Assembly: GCA_018398765.1 (NCBI GenBank)
Contig: JAHBMJ010002377.1
Coordinates: forward strand, 1 to 19,561
Source: Chromera velia
Taxonomy: Eukaryota > Sar > Chromeraceae
Reading direction: 5' to 3'
DNA: 19,561 bases
The notes beneath the pieces were generated by a model. That model was not told where the DNA came from and ran no database searches. It worked only from the letters and a program-made list of their open reading frames with translations. The position numbers and the translations under genes are program-made. Shown one piece after another: positions 19,484-19,561 of the stretch (position 1 is its first letter; every line of letters starts with the position of its first letter).

Positions 19484-19500
<17 letters not shown>
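19261..19500 (+). repeat. Repeat S, unit 2 copy, right piece
   Basis: Resumes repeat S after E4 and matches about 7779-8010, with anchors GAATGAACCCTAACTC and GGAATGTACTATATAGTT. It leads into the terminal microsatellite. Confidence 0.82.

Positions 19501-19561
<61 letters not shown>
19486..19561 (+). repeat. Compound CA/CT microsatellite at the window end
   Basis: About 22 CA units followed by about 15 CT units that run off the window. In unit 1 the corresponding CA tract leads straight into the hydrolase copy. Here CT follows instead. Confidence 0.95.

Larger units (their letters stand above)
8015..19500 (+). repeat. Tandem duplication, unit 2
   Basis: This unit has the same order as unit 1: CA tract, hydrolase intron 2 (3' part), exon 3, 3' flank (to about 9465), repeat R (9476-9663), repeat S (13102-13126 plus 19261-19500), CA tract. 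It is longer because E3, an unrecognised block of about 0.9 kb, and E4 were inserted into R and S. It lacks E1 and E2. One 14-base tandem copy (near AAAATGTTGACT at about 9262-9290) is unique to it. Confidence 0.75.

Overview
The window looks like nuclear DNA of a eukaryotic protist or alga. It has GT-AG introns, low gene density, many simple repeats (GA, GT, GACA, GAAA, CA, CT), nested transposons and a degenerate LINE. The species cannot be read from the sequence. A chromerid-like or other repeat-rich alga would fit, but that is only a guess. I see one intact-looking host gene, a three-exon alpha/beta-hydrolase on the + strand (821-3184). Almost everything after it is duplicated or mobile DNA.

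The underlying structure is a tandem duplication. Unit 1 (about 2110-8010) and unit 2 (about 8015-19500) each start in a CA-rich tract. Each continues through the 3' part of the hydrolase gene and an AT-rich repeat (R, then S), and ends in another CA tract. The second hydrolase copy (8324-9087) lacks exons 1 and 2 and carries an in-frame stop. It differs from the first copy almost only by C-to-T and G-to-A changes.

After the duplication, each unit was hit by different elements. Because the units match, one unit often shows the uninserted site for an element in the other. Unit 1 received E1 (3597-5076), which has roughly 250-bp inverted repeats and a transposase remnant. It also received E2 (5184-7487), which has 17-bp inverted repeats and an 8-bp target duplication. 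Unit 2 received E3 (9664-12173), a TA-flanked inverted-repeat element that itself contains a 5'-truncated LINE. It also carries an unrecognised block of about 0.9 kb (12183-13101) and E4 (13127-19260).

E4 is the most interesting object: a 6.1-kb DNA transposon with about 40-bp GC-rich inverted repeats and two convergent multi-exon genes. The minus-strand gene (19044 to 14683, four exons, 1,233 codons in my model) looks like a large DDE transposase with an N-terminal zinc-binding region and a Cys/His-rich insert between the second Asp and the Glu. The plus-strand gene (13325 to 14665) encodes a partner protein I do not recognise. In these models both genes are broken only by in-frame stops (five and two), without any frameshift. 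Together with the hydrolase copy, this suggests transition-driven decay of repeated DNA. The window ends in a CA/CT microsatellite at the point where a further duplication unit, or the ancestral flank, would begin.
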